Positions 46,286 to 56,473 of a DNA stretch of 64,000 bases are shown here, in pieces; the stretch's first letter is position 1; every line of letters begins with the position of its first letter. The stretch is from CAWHOW01 sp963831005 (lineage in GTDB: Bacteria; Bacteroidota; Bacteroidia; Bacteroidales; CG2-30-32-10): NCBI GenBank assembly GCA_963831005.1, contig CAWHOW010000028.1:1-64000 (forward strand). Reading direction: 5' to 3'. The notes under the pieces are model-generated. The model had not been told where the DNA came from, searched no databases, and was given only the letters and a program-made list of their open reading frames with translations. The position numbers and the translations under genes are program-made.

Positions 46286-47038
46286 TTGAAGAAAAGCATT
46301 GCATATCTGACTGTTTTACTCTGTATCGCATTTACCGGGATGCAGAAGACTGCTATTGCACAAGATTATACACCCGGTTTTGGACGCTCTCCGCAAATAC
46401 AAAACCTCCCCAAATATGATCTGGCACCCTATCATTTCGGTTTTGTTCTTGCCATTAACCAAATGAATTTTACCATACATCGTATTCCGGATTTTAAACC
46501 TCTTGATTCTTTACGCACCATTACATCAACACCGCAATGGGGGTTTAACATTGGAATTGTTTCCAACTTGCGGCTTGGCACCTATCTCGATCTGCGTTTT
46601 GTTCCCACTCTTTCTTTTGGCACCAGAACACTTAATTACACTATAATGCAAAACCACGACAGTATTCTGACAAGCTATACAAAGAATGTGGAATCCACTT
46701 ATCTTGATTTCCCGCTTTTAGTAAAATACAGGTCGAAGCGACTTAATAATTTTGCTGCTTATGTAATAGGGGGAGTACAATATAGTTTCGATCTTGCTTC
46801 GCAGGCAGGTAAAGAGCAGAAACCCAATCAGCAGTATTTAGTAAGGCTTGAAGAAAAAGACGTACAATATCAGATGGGCGTTGGTTTCGATTTCTACACT
46901 CTATATTTCAAGTTTGCTGTTGAATTAAAGATGTCCTATGGCTTGTTCGACCTGCTTAAGCATGATAACACTGTTTATACCCAGGGAATAGAAAAATTGA
47001 ATTCAAAGATATTCCAGTTATCCTTCCTCTTCGAATAA
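46286..47038 (+). CDS. porT: PorT-family outer membrane protein of the type IX secretion system
   Basis: The protein has 250 residues, TTG start, signal peptide about 1-25. The stretch NLPKYDLAPYHFGFVLAINQMNF and the eight or so amphipathic strands match PorT, an outer-membrane beta-barrel needed for T9SS export of CTD proteins. It fits the sorting-domain proteins at 1-818, 1933, 4804 and 50646. The neighbour menG supports the call. Confidence 0.82.
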   Translation: MKKSIAYLTVLLCIAFTGMQKTAIAQDYTPGFGRSPQIQNLPKYDLAPYHFGFVLAINQMNFTIHRIPDFKPLDSLRTITSTPQWGFNIGIVSNLRLGTYLDLRFVPTLSFGTRTLNYTIMQNHDSILTSYTKNVESTYLDFPLLVKYRSKRLNNFAAYVIGGVQYSFDLASQAGKEQKPNQQYLVRLEEKDVQYQMGVGFDFYTLYFKFAVELKMSYGLFDLLKHDNTVYTQGIEKLNSKIFQLSFLFE

Positions 47039-47059
47039 AACTGTATATATTGCGGCTTT

Positions 47060-48601
47060 ATGCGAATTGTTGAAATTGATATTCCCCCTTATAATTCTTA
47101 TGAAGAAAAAGACTGGAAATCATTAGTTGCATATAAGATCAATATTCCAATTGATATTATCTGCGGGGTTAAGCTGGTTAAGCGTTCTATAGATGCACGA
47201 AAACAGAGAATTACAATACACCACATCTTCGAAGTTTATACCGAAGGAGAACTTCCCACTCAACCTTATTCGTTTAATTATAAAAACATTCATGATAAAG
47301 CCCGCGTAATTATTGTGGGTGCCGGACCGGCAGGTTTATTTGCAGCTTTACGACTAATTGAGCTTGGAATTAAACCTGTTATAATCGACAGGGGCAAAGC
47401 GGTAGAAGAGCGTAAAACAGATATTGCCGCCATCAATAAAAGCAGGATAATTGATCCCGATTCCAATTATTGCTTTGGCGAAGGCGGGGCGGGAACTTAT
47501 TCAGATGGAAAGCTTTATACGCGCTCTACCAAACGTGGCGATGTAAACAGGATACTTCATATTTTTAATGCCAATGGCGCTGTTCAGGATATTCTTGTGG
47601 ATGCTCATCCGCATATAGGTACAGATAAGCTTCCTTCAATAATTGCTTCTATTAGGAATGTTATACTAAATTGCGGTGGCGAAATACATTTTGGAGAAAG
47701 AGTTAACAGCATAGTACTTAAAGATGGAACCGCTACCGGAATAAAAACATTTAGTGGAAATTCCTTTGATGGAGAAGCCGTTATTCTTGCCACCGGTCAT
47801 TCGGCTACAGATATTTATGAAATGCTTGATACGGCAAACATTAAGCTCGAAGCCAAATCATTCGCAATAGGGGTTAGAATTGAACATCCACAACAGCTTA
47901 TTGATAATATTCAATACCATGGTGTTGAAAGGGGCGATTTTCTGCCGGCAGCTACTTATAGTTTGGCAAGCCAGGTTGATGGAAAAGGCGTTTTCTCCTT
48001 TTGCATGTGCCCGGGAGGAAGCATGGTAACAGCATCAACATCTCCAGGAGAGCTTGTACTAAATGGCATGTCGAATTCACGCCGCAATCTTCCTTTTGCC
48101 AATGCGGGCATAGTAGTAACTGTTGACGAAAAGGATATGAAAGGATATACCGGAGTTCTTGCAGGCCTTCATTTCAGGCAGAAGATTGAAAAAGAAGCCT
48201 TTCTTTATGGCGGAAGCGATCTTACTGCTCCCGCTCAGCGAATGATGGATTTTGTGGATGGAAAAGCTTCCACCCAGCTACCATCAACCTCCTATTTCCC
48301 TGGTGTAAAAAGCGTTCCGATGAGCGAAATCCTTCCCTCTTTTATTACAACTAGGTTGAAAGAAGCATTCATGGTCTTCAACAATAAAATGAAAGGCTTT
48401 CTTACCAACGAAGCTATATTGCTTGGTGTTGAATCGCGCACCTCCTCCCATGTTCGTATTCCACGCGATGCCGAAACACTTGAACATGTGGGAGTAGCCA
48501 ATCTATATCCCTGCGGCGAAGGTGCAGGTTATTCGGGGGGTATAGTTTCTTCGGCTATTGATGGCCAACGTTGCGCTGAAGCTGTTGCCAAAAAATTCTG
48601 A
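47060..48601 (+). CDS. FAD-dependent oxidoreductase
   Basis: The protein has 513 residues. After an N-terminal alpha/beta domain (about 1-85) comes the FAD Rossmann motif VIIVGAGPAGLFAALRL; then CFGEGGAGTYSDGKLYTR and the C-terminal CGEGAGYSGGIVSSAIDG, which identify a family of uncharacterised dehydrogenases (COG2509-like). Substrate unknown. Starts 21 bases after porT. Confidence 0.88.
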   Translation: MRIVEIDIPPYNSYEEKDWKSLVAYKINIPIDIICGVKLVKRSIDARKQRITIHHIFEVYTEGELPTQPYSFNYKNIHDKARVIIVGAGPAGLFAALRLIELGIKPVIIDRGKAVEERKTDIAAINKSRIIDPDSNYCFGEGGAGTYSDGKLYTRSTKRGDVNRILHIFNANGAVQDILVDAHPHIGTDKLPSIIASIRNVILNCGGEIHFGERVNSIVLKDGTATGIKTFSGNSFDGEAVILATGHSATDIYEMLDTANIKLEAKSFAIGVRIEHPQQLIDNIQYHGVERGDFLPAATYSLASQVDGKGVFSFCMCPGGSMVTASTSPGELVLNGMSNSRRNLPFANAGIVVTVDEKDMKGYTGVLAGLHFRQKIEKEAFLYGGSDLTAPAQRMMDFVDGKASTQLPSTSYFPGVKSVPMSEILPSFITTRLKEAFMVFNNKMKGFLTNEAILLGVESRTSSHVRIPRDAETLEHVGVANLYPCGEGAGYSGGIVSSAIDGQRCAEAVAKKF

Positions 48602-48629
48602 TATAAGCTAAATTGTAGTTATTTTAGCT

Positions 48630-48637
48630 TATCTTTG
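48630..48637 (+). promoter_or_regulatory. Possible Bacteroidota -7 box
   Basis: TATCTTTG, exact TAnnTTTG, 23 bases before the next start. Confidence 0.45.
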
Positions 48638-48660
48638 TTAATCTAAAACTGTAGATAGAA

Positions 48661-49356
48661 ATGACCGACGACGAACTGAAGAAACTCCCGCTGATTCAAA
48701 AGATAGGTACAAAAGGAGGGATGAAACTGGATGTGTATAACAATACTTACGAATCGTTCCAGGATTTGAAAAGCATTGCTAAAGATATGATCGAATCGCT
48801 GAAGAAAAAAGTGAATAAGGAAGAAAAGCGAATTCAGTTCAGTTATACCGATAAGGGCGAATTTGAAGGCGACTTGAAATTCGGCAGCGATATGCTGGTA
48901 ATGACCATGCACACCAACGTTTTTGAGTTTCCACGCGAACACGATATCATGAACCTGTCGTATATCAAACAGGATATTACCCGTTCATATTGCGGCATTA
49001 TCAACATGTACAATTTCCTGGCCGATTCGCTGAAGTACAACCGCGTGAACGATTTAGGCTACCTTGTGGCCCGTATATTCATTAACCGCGAATATCATTA
49101 CTTTGTTGAAGGCAAACGACAGATAGGACTGATGTATAATAACTTTGCCAAAGCCAAGATAGACCGAAGTAATTTAAAGAAGATACTCGAAACCGCTATT
49201 ACTTACTGCGTTGATTTCGATCTGCTGACACCGGTTTACGACAGTATAAAGGTTGTAAGCGTAATGGAAATGCTCGAAAACTCTATGAACCTCAACCTTC
49301 GCACAGGCAAACGACTTGGTTTCCGTTTCCAGGTGGATGAAGACGATTCTGAGTAA
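48661..49356 (+). CDS. Conserved cytosolic protein of unknown function
   Basis: The protein has 231 residues, no signal and no membrane helix. It has recognisable family-like stretches (FPREHDIMNLSYIKQD, GYLVARIFINREYHYFVEG) that I have seen only as hypothetical Bacteroidota proteins. It has an acidic C-terminal end (FQVDEDDSE). Function not assigned. Confidence 0.75.
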   Translation: MTDDELKKLPLIQKIGTKGGMKLDVYNNTYESFQDLKSIAKDMIESLKKKVNKEEKRIQFSYTDKGEFEGDLKFGSDMLVMTMHTNVFEFPREHDIMNLSYIKQDITRSYCGIINMYNFLADSLKYNRVNDLGYLVARIFINREYHYFVEGKRQIGLMYNNFAKAKIDRSNLKKILETAITYCVDFDLLTPVYDSIKVVSVMEMLENSMNLNLRTGKRLGFRFQVDEDDSE

Positions 49357-49376
49357 TTAACGTTTTGCTGTAAGTT

Positions 49377-49481
49377 TACATTACTGCCCTTTGTTTTTAC
49401 AGGTATCCCCGTTAGCTCTACAGTGTGGTGCAAAAGTTCTACAGGGCTACCCGTGAACTCTACGGGACTGACTACTTTTCC
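49377..49481. repeat. Degenerate 21-bp array 7 (5 units)
   Basis: Words TACATT, TACAGG, TACAGT, TACAGG and TACGGG start at 49377, 49398, 49419, 49440 and 49461, exactly 21 apart; three of them are preceded by CTC or TTC. A sixth TACAG at 49484 is two bases out of step. Units otherwise agree poorly, so this reads as a decayed array. Confidence 0.6.
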
Positions 49482-49520
49482 GGTACAGTTTTATACAAAC
49501 TTGAAAAAATCAGGGTAATT

Positions 49521-50525
49521 TTACGAAATCTTCCTTACAAGGTCAACCAACCTTGTGGAATAACCCAGTTCATTATCGTACCAGGAAACCACTTTAATAA
49601 AATTCCCGCCAAGCACCTGTGTAAGCTGTGCATCGAAAATTGATGAATGCGGGTTACCTATAATATCAGTGCTAACGATAGGGTCGGTACAATATTCCAG
49701 TATGCCTTTCATAGCGCCATTGGCAGCTTTCTTCATGGCTTCGTTAATTTCTTCCTTGGTAACATTCTTCGAAAGTTCGCAGGTTAAATCAACTACTGAG
49801 CCATCGGGAGTGGGAACGCGCATGGAAAAGCCATCCAATTTCTTATCCAACTCAGGGATTACAAGACCTACAGCTTTAGCAGCACCCGTTTTGGTAGGGA
49901 TAATCGACATAGCAGCAGCCCTTGCCCTGCGAAGGTCTTTATGCGGAAAATCGAGTATCACCTGGTCGTTGGTGTACGAATGTATGGTATTCATCAAGCC
50001 GCGAACTATACCAAAGTTATCGTTTAGCACTTTCACTATGGGAGCCAAACAGTTTGTTGTGCAAGAAGCATTCGAAATAAGCTTATGCTCCGGCTTTATT
50101 TTATCATCGTTAACACCAAGAACAACTGTAAGGTCAACATCGCTCTTATCGTCGGCGGGAACCGAAAGAACCACTTTGTTTGCTCCTGCAGTTATATGCT
50201 TGCTAAGTTTTTCCCTGTTGCGGAAAACCCCTGTTGATTCAATAACCGTAGCAACTCCCAATTCTTTCCATGGAAGGTTGGCAGGATCTTTCTCGGCAAA
50301 TATCTTTATCTTCTTACCGTTAACAATAAGGAAGCCTTCTTCCGAAGAAACTTCGCCGGGAAAACGCCCGTGAACCGAGTCGTATTTAAGCAGGTGAGCA
50401 AGTGTTTTGCTGTCGGTTAAATCATTTATTGCAACAACTTCTAAGTCGTCGTACTTCATTATCTGGCGGAAAGTAATTCTTCCAATTCTTCCGAAGCCGT
50501 TGATAGCAATTTTTATCTTAGCCAT
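49521..50525 (-). CDS. gapA: Glyceraldehyde-3-phosphate dehydrogenase, type I
   Basis: Glycolytic NAD-dependent enzyme of 334 residues. Start chosen at MAKIKIAINGFGRIGR, the family start, and not the upstream Met at 50591. The active Cys lies in SNASCTTNCLAP; the His is in the following helix region; the phosphate site is SIIPTKTGAAKAVG. A -7 box lies 30 bases upstream. Confidence 0.96.
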   Translation of the reverse strand: MAKIKIAINGFGRIGRITFRQIMKYDDLEVVAINDLTDSKTLAHLLKYDSVHGRFPGEVSSEEGFLIVNGKKIKIFAEKDPANLPWKELGVATVIESTGVFRNREKLSKHITAGANKVVLSVPADDKSDVDLTVVLGVNDDKIKPEHKLISNASCTTNCLAPIVKVLNDNFGIVRGLMNTIHSYTNDQVILDFPHKDLRRARAAAMSIIPTKTGAAKAVGLVIPELDKKLDGFSMRVPTPDGSVVDLTCELSKNVTKEEINEAMKKAANGAMKGILEYCTDPIVSTDIIGNPHSSIFDAQLTQVLGGNFIKVVSWYDNELGYSTRLVDLVRKIS

Positions 50526-50554
50526 AATCTTAGTTTTATTAATTATTCCAGTTG

Positions 50555-50562
50555 CAAAATTA
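50555..50562 (-). promoter_or_regulatory. Bacteroidota -7 box of gapA
   Basis: On the minus strand TAATTTTG, exact TAnnTTTG, about 30 bases before the chosen gapA start; this also makes the longer 50591 start unlikely. Confidence 0.5.
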
Positions 50563-50596
50563 CATATTTTATACATATCCGAGACCTGCAAATAAA

Positions 50597-50625
50597 AAAA
50601 ACCCCGTCAACAGACCGGGGTTTTT
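50597..50625 (-). terminator. Rho-independent terminator of the adhesin gene
   Basis: ACCCCGTC / GACCGGGGT stem with a one-base bulge and A/T runs on both sides, between the adhesin stop (50646) and gapA. Confidence 0.8.
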
Positions 50626-50645
50626 CACTTAACAAACATAAATCT

Positions 50646-53501
50646 TTATCTGAGTAAAGTAATACTTCCGAATAGGAGGTGTTCTTCCTTTTGATCCTCC
50701 TTGTAGTATATCTGGTATGTATAAACACCTTGGGGGCATGGAGCGCCTTTATATGTTCCGTCCCATCCTACACTTATATTTTCCGATTCAAAGATCTGTG
50801 CTCCCCACCTGTCGAATACCTTCATGTCAAAAACCGTTATACCTGTGCCATAAGCAAAGAAAACAGGGTTACGATCATCTCCATTGGGTGTAAAAGCAGT
50901 TGGAATATATATAGTATAATCAGGCCTGATAGTTATATTCCTGTAAGCCGTATCTGAGCATCCATACTGGTTGTAAGTTATCATGCTCACCACAAATTTT
51001 CCTGTATCGCGATAGGTGTAAATGAAATTTGAAGAATCAGTAGAAGTGCTGCCATCACCCATATTCCACAGCCAGCTTACCGGAGGCGGATTACCGCTTG
51101 AGTGATTGAAGAACATTATTACCGGATAAAAGATGGAAGCAGTGTAAGGGTTGGCATCAAAAGCCGACTGGGGCTTAGGATGAACATCAATAAACATCGG
51201 ATAGGTAATAGAGTCGCTGCAACCCCCTCCATTCGAAACAATTAATGAAACGGTATATTTACCGTCTGTATTATAACCATGTATTGGGTTCTTTTCAGTT
51301 GATGTAGTGCTATCGCCAAACTCCCATAGATATGTCGCTGATGCAGTCTCATATTGCGAACTGTCGGAAAAACTGACTGTAAGAGGCACACAACCGGCAG
51401 TATCCATAGCCGTGAAATTGGCAATAACATCATGGTCAATTAATACAGAATCGCTGAATACATTACTTGGACACCCGTCAACCGTAATTGACAGCGTAAT
51501 CGTTTTCATTCCGGGTGTAGACCAGCTTACCTGGTAAGGACCAGCACCAGAGCCTGTAGCTGTTCCTCCGCCAAAACTCCAATTGTAAGTTTCGTTGTAA
51601 CCAGAAGTACCGTTAAATGTTATGTTGACAATATGCCCTACACAGGTCTCCGTTGTATTAATAGTGAAAGAAGCCACAGGGGTAGGTTTAAGATTCACTG
51701 TTATGCTGGCAGAATTGGTACAGCTTAAGTTATTCGTTCCGGTAACGGTATATACTGTGGTTACGGACGGACGAACAACAAGATTGGCAAGAGTTTGCTG
51801 TCCAATAAGACTTGAATCAAATGGGCTCGACGACCATATATAGGAAATCCCTCCCGATACAAAAAGCGAACTGCTTTCGCCTATACATATTGAATCAGGA
51901 GTGTCTGTAGCAATAATATTGGGAGGAGGGTTAACAAAAACGGTAACAGAGTCATACCCTTTACATGCATCGGTAACACTTACATAATACCTTGTAGTTC
52001 TGAGCGGGCTGACAGGATTAACAGCAGTGAATACATTATTGCTCCAGTGATATGCTATTCCCCCGCCCGCAGTAAGGACAGCTGTACCTCCGGGGCATAT
52101 AGTGGTGTCATTACAAATAGTTGCATTGGTAGTTGCATAATAAACCAACACTGCATCTGTCGCTGTAACACCGCATGCATCACTAATAGTAACAACATAG
52201 TTGGTAGTAACAGTAGGACTTACAACAACTGAATTAGTGTTTCCGGCAGCATTACTCCATGAAAAGTTGTAAGGCTGATTTCCCCCGCTTGCTGATGAAA
52301 TAAGCGTGGCCTGACCGCCTAAGCAAACGGTGGTATCTCCTGTTGCATCAGCAATCAAAGGCGAACTGCGTTTGATATATACTGTATAAACTACCGGGCT
52401 TCCGCAAGCTGAAGCCTGAACTGTTATAGTAACAGTTTTAATACTGTCAGGGAGTCCTCCGATAATGGGAGAAATTACTAAAGCTACCGAATCCTGTCCT
52501 GTTTGAATTGTATCACTGATTGGAATTAAAGGATAATCAACACCATTGGTAGCTGTGCCGCCTATTGTATAATTAATAACATAAGGAGATGTTGCGGGAC
52601 TTTGCAGGAGGAAACTTACAATTGCACTGCTGCAACCTTCTATTGCCATAGTGTCAAGACTTGAAGTGTATGTAACCGTTGTTTGCAATGCATCTGCTGA
52701 AAAACTATTTGCATCAAGAAATACTGCCGAATCCCATGATGCATCACCAACATCCGCTATCCCAAGCTTGATATGATAGGTTGTGCAAGGAGTCACTTTG
52801 CAGGATGCAGTCAACACAGTAGTAAACCCATTGTAGACTATCGTTGTCCCAGAAAAATTATTCACGTAATATGCACAATTCCTGCAAGGGCCTGTAGGAG
52901 GGCCTGACCAACTCTGTCCATCATTTACATTATTAATGGAAACAGGAGTATTAGTTCCCGGAATTAATGCAATATTTTTATTTGAATAATTACCACCTGC
53001 AGGATTTATACCAGATATAAAAAAACCGAAAACATCATTAAACGGCGAATTTACGTACATTGGATATTCCTCCGAGGCAAACACATATCTAAATCTGACT
53101 GTATCAGACTGGGGAATAAAATCAAACTGAAGTATGGCTTCATCATAAATACTGTCTGTCGCGATTGAAATAAGTTGTGGGTCATGGCAAGGAGAATTAC
53201 TAAATATCAATGAATTAACATTAGAAGCGGGAGATCCTATTGGATACTCTCCATTAGTACCAGTACCATCCACCATCCCTGTTGACATGACAATTCCATT
53301 TGCCATACCTAAATTAGTGCCAGCACCGCCAGTAAAACTTCCGATAGCATCCGTATTGCCTGTGTATGTAACATTGCTTACAGTTATCCCCCCACCGACA
53401 AGAACATTCTGAACAAGCTGTTGGGGTGTCATTGCTGTGCTTACAGCAAGTTGTGCTGAAGCATGATTAACTGAAATTATAATAAATAATACTATCAGCA
53501 T
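50646..53501 (-). CDS. Secreted PKD/Ig adhesin with choice-of-anchor-L-like head and gliding-type (CHU_C) C-terminal domain
   Basis: About 951 residues. Signal peptide LIVLFIIISVNHASAQ; an N-terminal head with FRYVFASEEYPMY and FNDVFGFFISG matches the choice-of-anchor L domain; then Calx-beta- and Ig-like stretches, two to three PKD domains (YLWEFGDSTTS, WLWNMGDGSTS), and the gliding-motility-associated C-terminal domain IPTAFTPNGDD ... FDRWGAQIFES, a T9SS type B signal. Probably cell-surface adhesion. I chose the ATG at 53501 over the TTG at 53594 because a -7 box overlaps the latter; the true start may lie between. Confidence 0.88.
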   Translation of the reverse strand: MLIVLFIIISVNHASAQLAVSTAMTPQQLVQNVLVGGGITVSNVTYTGNTDAIGSFTGGAGTNLGMANGIVMSTGMVDGTGTNGEYPIGSPASNVNSLIFSNSPCHDPQLISIATDSIYDEAILQFDFIPQSDTVRFRYVFASEEYPMYVNSPFNDVFGFFISGINPAGGNYSNKNIALIPGTNTPVSINNVNDGQSWSGPPTGPCRNCAYYVNNFSGTTIVYNGFTTVLTASCKVTPCTTYHIKLGIADVGDASWDSAVFLDANSFSADALQTTVTYTSSLDTMAIEGCSSAIVSFLLQSPATSPYVINYTIGGTATNGVDYPLIPISDTIQTGQDSVALVISPIIGGLPDSIKTVTITVQASACGSPVVYTVYIKRSSPLIADATGDTTVCLGGQATLISSASGGNQPYNFSWSNAAGNTNSVVVSPTVTTNYVVTISDACGVTATDAVLVYYATTNATICNDTTICPGGTAVLTAGGGIAYHWSNNVFTAVNPVSPLRTTRYYVSVTDACKGYDSVTVFVNPPPNIIATDTPDSICIGESSSLFVSGGISYIWSSSPFDSSLIGQQTLANLVVRPSVTTVYTVTGTNNLSCTNSASITVNLKPTPVASFTINTTETCVGHIVNITFNGTSGYNETYNWSFGGGTATGSGAGPYQVSWSTPGMKTITLSITVDGCPSNVFSDSVLIDHDVIANFTAMDTAGCVPLTVSFSDSSQYETASATYLWEFGDSTTSTEKNPIHGYNTDGKYTVSLIVSNGGGCSDSITYPMFIDVHPKPQSAFDANPYTASIFYPVIMFFNHSSGNPPPVSWLWNMGDGSTSTDSSNFIYTYRDTGKFVVSMITYNQYGCSDTAYRNITIRPDYTIYIPTAFTPNGDDRNPVFFAYGTGITVFDMKVFDRWGAQIFESENISVGWDGTYKGAPCPQGVYTYQIYYKEDQKEEHLLFGSITLLR

Positions 53502-53591
53502 TGGGCTAATACTGAAACGCTTATTTATATTTTTCAGGAAGAAGAACACGCTTATTATTAATACATTAATTCTTAAACGGAGATTATTGAT

Positions 53592-53599
53592 CAAAGTTA
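53592..53599 (-). promoter_or_regulatory. Bacteroidota -7 box of the adhesin gene
   Basis: Minus strand TAACTTTG, exact TAnnTTTG. Transcription would start near 53585, downstream of the TTG at 53594. Confidence 0.5.
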
Positions 53600-53787
53600 C
53601 AAACCAATTAAAACATATTTTATTATTAGGGCACTATTCATAATCTATTACAATGATTATAAAGACATGCAAAATACCTATTGGGTTGCCTTAAAGAGAA
53701 AATAAATTAAGTTAACACTAAAGAGATTTCAAGAGAATTATATACCTTTACCAAAGGACATAGAATTATAATTCAAAGAGATTTATA

Positions 53788-54228
53788 ATGAATCTACAAA
53801 TTAGAGAATTGAGCATTGAAGATGCGGGTAGCATTGCCAAACTTGCAGGGCAATTTGGTTATCAATCAACTGAGGAAGAAACAAAAGAAAGAATACTGCT
53901 GTTAAAGAAATTCCCAGACAATTGCGGTTTTGTCGTTGTTTCTGCTAATGAGATCATTGGATGGATACATGTTATGCTTTCTGCTCGCATTGAATCATCG
54001 CCATTTTATGAGATAAGCGGTTTAGTGGTTGATGAGCGTTTTCGCGGACAGGGCATTGGTAAGCAACTGGTTGAAAAAGTCAAATTATGGTGCAAAGGGA
54101 AAAGTATTAATAAACTCCGCGTTAGATGCAACGTTACAAGGACAAGATCGCACGAATTTTATCTGAAGCTGGGATTCAATGAAACCAAGATATCAAAGAT
54201 TTTTGATATGGATTTACAAACTCTCTGA
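53788..54228 (+). CDS. GNAT-family N-acetyltransferase
   Basis: The protein has 146 residues. The acetyl-CoA site is LVVDERFRGQGIGKQLVEK (R/Q-x-x-G-x-G/A); the C-terminal FYLKLGFNETK is also typical. Substrate not shown. Alone between two genes of the other strand. Confidence 0.88.
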   Translation: MNLQIRELSIEDAGSIAKLAGQFGYQSTEEETKERILLLKKFPDNCGFVVVSANEIIGWIHVMLSARIESSPFYEISGLVVDERFRGQGIGKQLVEKVKLWCKGKSINKLRVRCNVTRTRSHEFYLKLGFNETKISKIFDMDLQTL

Positions 54229-54263
54229 AAGAATCGGAGGATTACTGATTCTTATCCTCTCAA

Positions 54264-56456
54264 CTATCTGACAAACATCATTTCCCTGTACTTTGGCAAG
54301 GGCCATAGCTCATCGTCAATCAGTATTTCTAGCTTATCCACATGCTGCCTTATCTGTTCAAAGTAAGACTTAACATTCTCGCTATACTCCACTGCTTTTT
54401 GCTTGTAATCGTCCATAACATTTGCTTTCTTTCTGGCTTCAATCAAATCATGGACAAGGTTGCGCACGGCATCAACACGGGTAGAAATATCAGTAATCAG
54501 GTCGATCTGGTAAGCGCTTTGCTTACGGTATTCTTCGGCATGAAGTATATTCTTCAATCCGTTAACGTTTTCAAGCAGGAGGTTCTGATATTTCAGCGCA
54601 GTTGGAATAACATGGTTAAGGGCAAGGTCACCAAGCACACGGGCTTCAATCTGAAGCATTTTGGTATACATTTCGTGCATGATAACATAACGTGCTTCAA
54701 TCTCACGTTCGTTAAATATGTTAGCATCTGCAAACAGTTTCTTTGATTTAATGCTTATATATGCATCAAGAGCAGAAGGAGTATCCTTAACATTTGGCAG
54801 GCCGCGTTTTTCCGCTTCCGTTACCCATTCCTCACTGTAACCATTTCCCTCGAAAAGTATATTCCTAGAGCTGCTGATATAATTACGAAGAACTTTAAAA
54901 ATTGCCTCATCTTTATCTGTCTCGTCATTTATCTTTTTATCAACCTCTTGCTTAAATTGTGCCAACTGATTTGCTACGATAGTATTAAGCACTATCATGG
55001 ACGAAGAACAGTTTGCACTTGCTCCAACTGGACGAAACTCGAACTTATCGCCGGTGAAAGCAAAGGGCGAAGTGCGGTTACGGTCGGTATTATCAAAAAT
55101 TATTTGAGGAATCTTGCCAATGTTTAGTTTTAGATTTGTTTTTTCGTCGGGCGACATTTTTTCCTTTTTCACTTTCTTCTCAATATCGCTCAACACACGG
55201 GTTAGCTGCTCACCAATGAACACAGAAATTATGGCAGGCGGAGCTTCATTAGCACCCAACCTGTGTTCATTGCCTGCAGTGGCAACAGCCGCTCTTACAA
55301 GGTCGGCATGATCGTGAACTGCTTTGATTGTATTGATAAAGAATGTAAGGAACTGTAAATTGGTCTTAGGAGTTTTACCTGGGCTCAAAAGGTTCTTTCC
55401 TGTATCAGTCGCCATACTCCAGTTATTGTGCTTACCGCTTCCGTTAACACCGGCATAAGGTTTTTCATGAAACAAAACACGAAAATTATGTTTTCGCGCA
55501 ATGCGTTCCATCAAATCCATTATAAGCTGGTTATGATCAATTGCAAGGTTAACTTCCTCAAAAACAGGTGCAAGCTCAAACTGGTTAGGGGCAACTTCGT
55601 TATGCCTGGTTTTAACCGGAATGCCAAGCTTCCATGCCTCAAATTCAAACTCTTTCATGTAAAGCGTGACGCGTTCAGGGATAGAGCCAAAATAATGATC
55701 TTCCATCTGCTGATCTTTGGCTGAAGCATTACCCAACAACGTTCTACCTGTAAGTATTAGGTCGGGACGGGCAAGATACAGTGCTTCATCAATAAGGAAA
55801 TATTCCTGTTCCCAGCCCAGTGTTGGAAAGACCTTCGCAATATTCTTATCAAAGTATTGACATACATCTACAGCAGCTTTATCTAATGCACTAACTGACT
55901 TAAGCAAAGGCGTTTTATAATCGAGTGACTCCCCAGTATAAGAAACAAAAATTGTAGGTATACAAAGCGTTCCATTATACACAAACGCAGGTGAAGTAGG
56001 ATCCCAAGCTGTATATCCCCTTGCTTCAAAAGTATTCCTTATGCCACCGCTGGGAAAACTTGAAGCATCGGGCTCCTGTTGTATAAGCTGGCTTCCTTCA
56101 AAACGGGCAATAGAACGTGCACCGCCATCGGACGAAGAAAAGAAAGCATCATGTTTTTCAGCAGTAGCGCCATTTAAAGGGTGAAACCAATGCGTATAAT
56201 GTGTGGCACCTTTGCTTAATGCCCATGCTTTCATTGCAGCAGCCACATGATCGGCTATTCTACGGTCAATCCCACCACCCTTGTTAATTACCTGCATTAG
56301 GTTTTCGAATATTTCGGAAGGGAGATGTTCGCGCATAGCTTCACTGCTAAAAACATTGCATCCGAAAATGTCAGAAATCTTGTATTGTTTATCTGTGACT
56401 GGTTGCGATGAACGTGTAAGGGCAATTTTAAGAGCTTCTTTGCGGAAGGTTGTCAT
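54264..56456 (-). CDS. glnN: Glutamine synthetase type III
   Basis: This ammonia-assimilation enzyme has 730 residues, the length of GSIII (GlnN), much longer than GSI. Start chosen at MTTFRKEALKIALTRSS, since a promoter overlaps the longer start at 56501. Signature stretches include HDAFFSSSDGGARSIARFEG, NGSGKHNNWSMATDTGKNL and MEDHYFGSIPERV. It converts glutamate and ammonia to glutamine with ATP in the cytosol. Confidence 0.95.
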   Translation of the reverse strand: MTTFRKEALKIALTRSSQPVTDKQYKISDIFGCNVFSSEAMREHLPSEIFENLMQVINKGGGIDRRIADHVAAAMKAWALSKGATHYTHWFHPLNGATAEKHDAFFSSSDGGARSIARFEGSQLIQQEPDASSFPSGGIRNTFEARGYTAWDPTSPAFVYNGTLCIPTIFVSYTGESLDYKTPLLKSVSALDKAAVDVCQYFDKNIAKVFPTLGWEQEYFLIDEALYLARPDLILTGRTLLGNASAKDQQMEDHYFGSIPERVTLYMKEFEFEAWKLGIPVKTRHNEVAPNQFELAPVFEEVNLAIDHNQLIMDLMERIARKHNFRVLFHEKPYAGVNGSGKHNNWSMATDTGKNLLSPGKTPKTNLQFLTFFINTIKAVHDHADLVRAAVATAGNEHRLGANEAPPAIISVFIGEQLTRVLSDIEKKVKKEKMSPDEKTNLKLNIGKIPQIIFDNTDRNRTSPFAFTGDKFEFRPVGASANCSSSMIVLNTIVANQLAQFKQEVDKKINDETDKDEAIFKVLRNYISSSRNILFEGNGYSEEWVTEAEKRGLPNVKDTPSALDAYISIKSKKLFADANIFNEREIEARYVIMHEMYTKMLQIEARVLGDLALNHVIPTALKYQNLLLENVNGLKNILHAEEYRKQSAYQIDLITDISTRVDAVRNLVHDLIEARKKANVMDDYKQKAVEYSENVKSYFEQIRQHVDKLEILIDDELWPLPKYREMMFVR

Positions 56457-56473
56457 AAATTTATATTTTTTGA

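Noticed and set aside
49669..50373. 234-codon plus-strand frame opposite gapA
   Set aside because: Antisense shadow of a highly conserved gene with strong codon bias.
50526..50591. Upstream Met start for gapA
   Set aside because: It would add 22 residues before the canonical IKIAINGFGRIGR start, and a -7 box lies inside that stretch.
53502..53594. TTG start for the adhesin at 53594
   Set aside because: A TAnnTTTG promoter box covers it, so the transcript would begin downstream of this codon.
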